A stretch of DNA of 64,000 bases from Clostridioides difficile (GTDB lineage Bacteria; Bacillota; Clostridia; Peptostreptococcales; Peptostreptococcaceae), in the NCBI GenBank assembly GCA_024919175.1, contig CP103804.1, positions 4,092,001-4,156,000 on the forward strand, given 5' to 3'. Positions 62,812-64,000 of this stretch are shown here, piece by piece (the first letter of the stretch is position 1; each line of letters starts with the position of its first letter). The position numbers were made by a program, and so were the translations under genes. Below the pieces are notes generated by a model that was given only the letters and a program-made list of their open reading frames with translations, was not told the origin of the DNA and did no database searches.

Positions 62812-63543
62812 TTATTTTTTATTTTGTAATTTTAGTATTATTTTATCTATATTTTCTATAGCTTTGTCTGGATTATTAATTATTTCATCTCTGAGTTTTT
62901 GAACCTCCAATAGTTCACTTGTTTCCTCAGTTGCAAATAAAAAATCGTCTTCTATATTTGAAAAATCTATAGATTTAATTATGTTCTGTGTTTCATAACC
63001 AACAGATATGTACTTATCAATATTATTGAGTATTTCCTCATGCCATAGTATTTGATAATTCAAATTATCTATTGTCATATCAAAAGCAATTCTTTCTGTT
63101 GGAAGACTTTTTTTATCAATTTTTTTAATCTCTTTCCAGTTTTCCCAATACTTTTTCTGCTCTGTCAAATGCTTTATATGTTTTTCAAGATTTGTCTGTA
63201 TAGTATCTCTTGGTAATACATCTAAAATATTATACAACAGAAATTTATTTGAACCTACTGGAACTATAGGCATCTGTAGTTCTTTTTGTAGTTCTTCTTT
63301 TAACTCCACTTTACCACTCTGTGTAATCTCATAAATCTTACGAATTCTAGCACCAGTTTTTTCTTCTCTCAAAACTCGGACTGACCCATCTTTTTCTAGC
63401 TTTGTCAGTGCATAGTAGATTGAGCCTGATTGTATTTTTGTCCATCTGTCTGCTCCAGAAACCTGTAAAAATTTTTGAATTTCATATCCATGTGTTGGCT
63501 TAATATTTAAATAATATAAAATTAAAGTACGTATCAGAGAAAT
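62812..63543 (-). CDS. padR: PadR family transcriptional regulator, non-AUG start
   Basis: About 243 residues. The frame from 63543 gives SLIRTLILYYLNIKPTHGYE, IYYALTKLEKDGSVRV and the usual PadR wing, then a long C-terminal dimer domain (KHLTEQKKYWENWKEI). Most of the winged helix lies before the first ATG/GTG/TTG-type codon (TTG at 63372), so that codon cannot be the true start. Upstream, AAGGTGGTG is followed by ATT (63543) or CTG (63537), and a stop lies just before. Either a rare start codon is used or one base was gained next to the GTGGTG. Its operator is at 63582. Confidence 0.75.
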   Translation of the reverse strand: MSLIRTLILYYLNIKPTHGYEIQKFLQVSGADRWTKIQSGSIYYALTKLEKDGSVRVLREEKTGARIRKIYEITQSGKVELKEELQKELQMPIVPVGSNKFLLYNILDVLPRDTIQTNLEKHIKHLTEQKKYWENWKEIKKIDKKSLPTERIAFDMTIDNLNYQILWHEEILNNIDKYISVGYETQNIIKSIDFSNIEDDFLFATEETSELLEVQKLRDEIINNPDKAIENIDKIILKLQNKK

Positions 63544-63581
63544 TCACCACCTTATACTCTATCTTGGATATTATATTATCA

Positions 63582-63601
63582 CCAACGTTGTATATAGTCA
63601 A
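63582..63601 (-). promoter_or_regulatory. padR promoter with PadR-type operator
   Basis: Minus-strand TTGACT (63596-63601), then 17 bases, then TAATAT. The 15-base motif CCAACGTTGTATATA (63582-63596, plus strand) fills the spacer, so PadR binding would block its own promoter. Confidence 0.75.
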
Positions 63602-63641
63602 TAGTTATTATTTAAATGAACACACCCTTTAATTACTATTT

Positions 63642-64000
63642 TTATTCTTTAGCACATGGACTTCCATGAGACATACATATCCAATTGTATTTTAAGTTTT
63701 CTAAATCATTTACAGATTTCATCATTTTTTCAGAATCCCAGTTCCACAGATTAGGATATGGAATTATATTTCCTTTCTTATTTTTGACTAAGTCCCCTGC
63801 AAACAATACATCTTCAAAAAGCATACACACATGTCCTGGTGTATGTCCTGGCGTGTGAATAATTTTTATATTTCCAACTTGCATGTCGTCTCTATAGGGC
63901 TCTACATCTTTAATAATCCTTTTTGAGATTGTCTTTCCAATAAATTTTTTGAATCCAGGTCTCTCCTTCTCTCCTATAATAAAAGGTATATCTTCCATAT
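63642..64000 (-). CDS. Metallo-beta-lactamase-fold hydrolase, cut by the window end
   Basis: The C-terminal part (~118 residues visible) of an MBL-fold protein: IIHTPGHTPGHVCMLFED carries a zinc histidine, VLFAGDLV the bridging aspartate, and WICMSHGSP the last histidine. The HxHxDH loop expected at the N-terminus must lie beyond position 64000, so the ATG at 63998 is probably internal. It resembles glyoxalase II-like hydrolases. Tail-to-head with padR. Confidence 0.75.
   Translation of the reverse strand, partial: MEDIPFIIGEKERPGFKKFIGKTISKRIIKDVEPYRDDMQVGNIKIIHTPGHTPGHVCMLFEDVLFAGDLVKNKKGNIIPYPNLWNWDSEKMMKSVNDLENLKYNWICMSHGSPCAKE

Noticed and set aside
1..64000. tRNA, rRNA, insertion sequence or prophage
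   Set aside because: No cloverleaf, rRNA core, transposase, integrase or phage structural gene was recognised.

Overview
The window reads as a chromosomal segment of Clostridioides difficile. The base composition is very AT-rich. The clearest marker is a 1353-residue S-layer-associated protein with three cell-wall-binding type 2 modules, a Ser/Gly linker and near-identical 79-residue C-terminal repeats, which I recognise as CwpV. The EFR1-type flavodoxin/ferredoxin proteins, the BlaI/BlaR pair and the many c-di-GMP enzymes also fit that species. I see no rRNA, tRNA, CRISPR array, prophage or insertion sequence; the segment is a mosaic of small regulator-plus-target modules.

Left part (0-22 kb): a WYL regulator diverges from a DUF3100 membrane-protein pair and an M20 amidohydrolase, with an array of ~20-bp-phased repeats between them. 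A metallo-beta-lactamase-fold protein and an AraC regulator follow. A second amidohydrolase module (AbgT-type transporter, PepT-like peptidase) has its own candidate upstream repeats and is followed by a convergent PrpR/HTH-type regulator. Two c-di-GMP enzymes (a diguanylate cyclase and a PAS-GAF-GGDEF-GGDEF-EAL protein), a KdpDE-like two-component system without a potassium pump, a Gate-domain permease and a split ThrE exporter complete this part.

Middle (22-42 kb): a LevR-type sigma-54 activator, the D,D-carboxypeptidase DacF, and cwpV with its leader. I can place 21-bp imperfect inverted repeats, a hairpin terminator whose two arms are separated by inversion, and an upstream promoter; as drawn the switch should be OFF. 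A two-component system follows, then a mannose-family PTS operon headed by a zinc dehydrogenase. That operon has a clear -24/-12 promoter and a cluster of TGTGTCA repeats upstream, the likely site of the LevR-type activator. Next come a PurC-like orphan, a guanidine-I (ykkC) riboswitch in front of an SMR exporter, and an omega-amidase-like enzyme.

Right part (42-64 kb) is a run of stress and resistance modules: a two-component system plus ABC transporter, with a cyclase gene set between them; an EFR1/MarR/FMN-reductase operon whose operator also sits in front of a second EFR1 gene; BlaI-BlaR plus a convergent PBP2a-like transpeptidase gene carrying two BlaI-type operator/promoter copies; TetR plus a chloramphenicol acetyltransferase-like protein; and PadR plus an ABC exporter sharing a 15-bp operator.

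The least explained structure is a ~170-bp element present twice in opposite orientation, downstream of dacF (26549-26718) and downstream of blaR (56110-56276). Each copy has a TATAAT box followed by a 42-nt hairpin with a C/U-rich loop and a U-tract, and looks like a duplicated small-RNA gene or a small mobile repeat.
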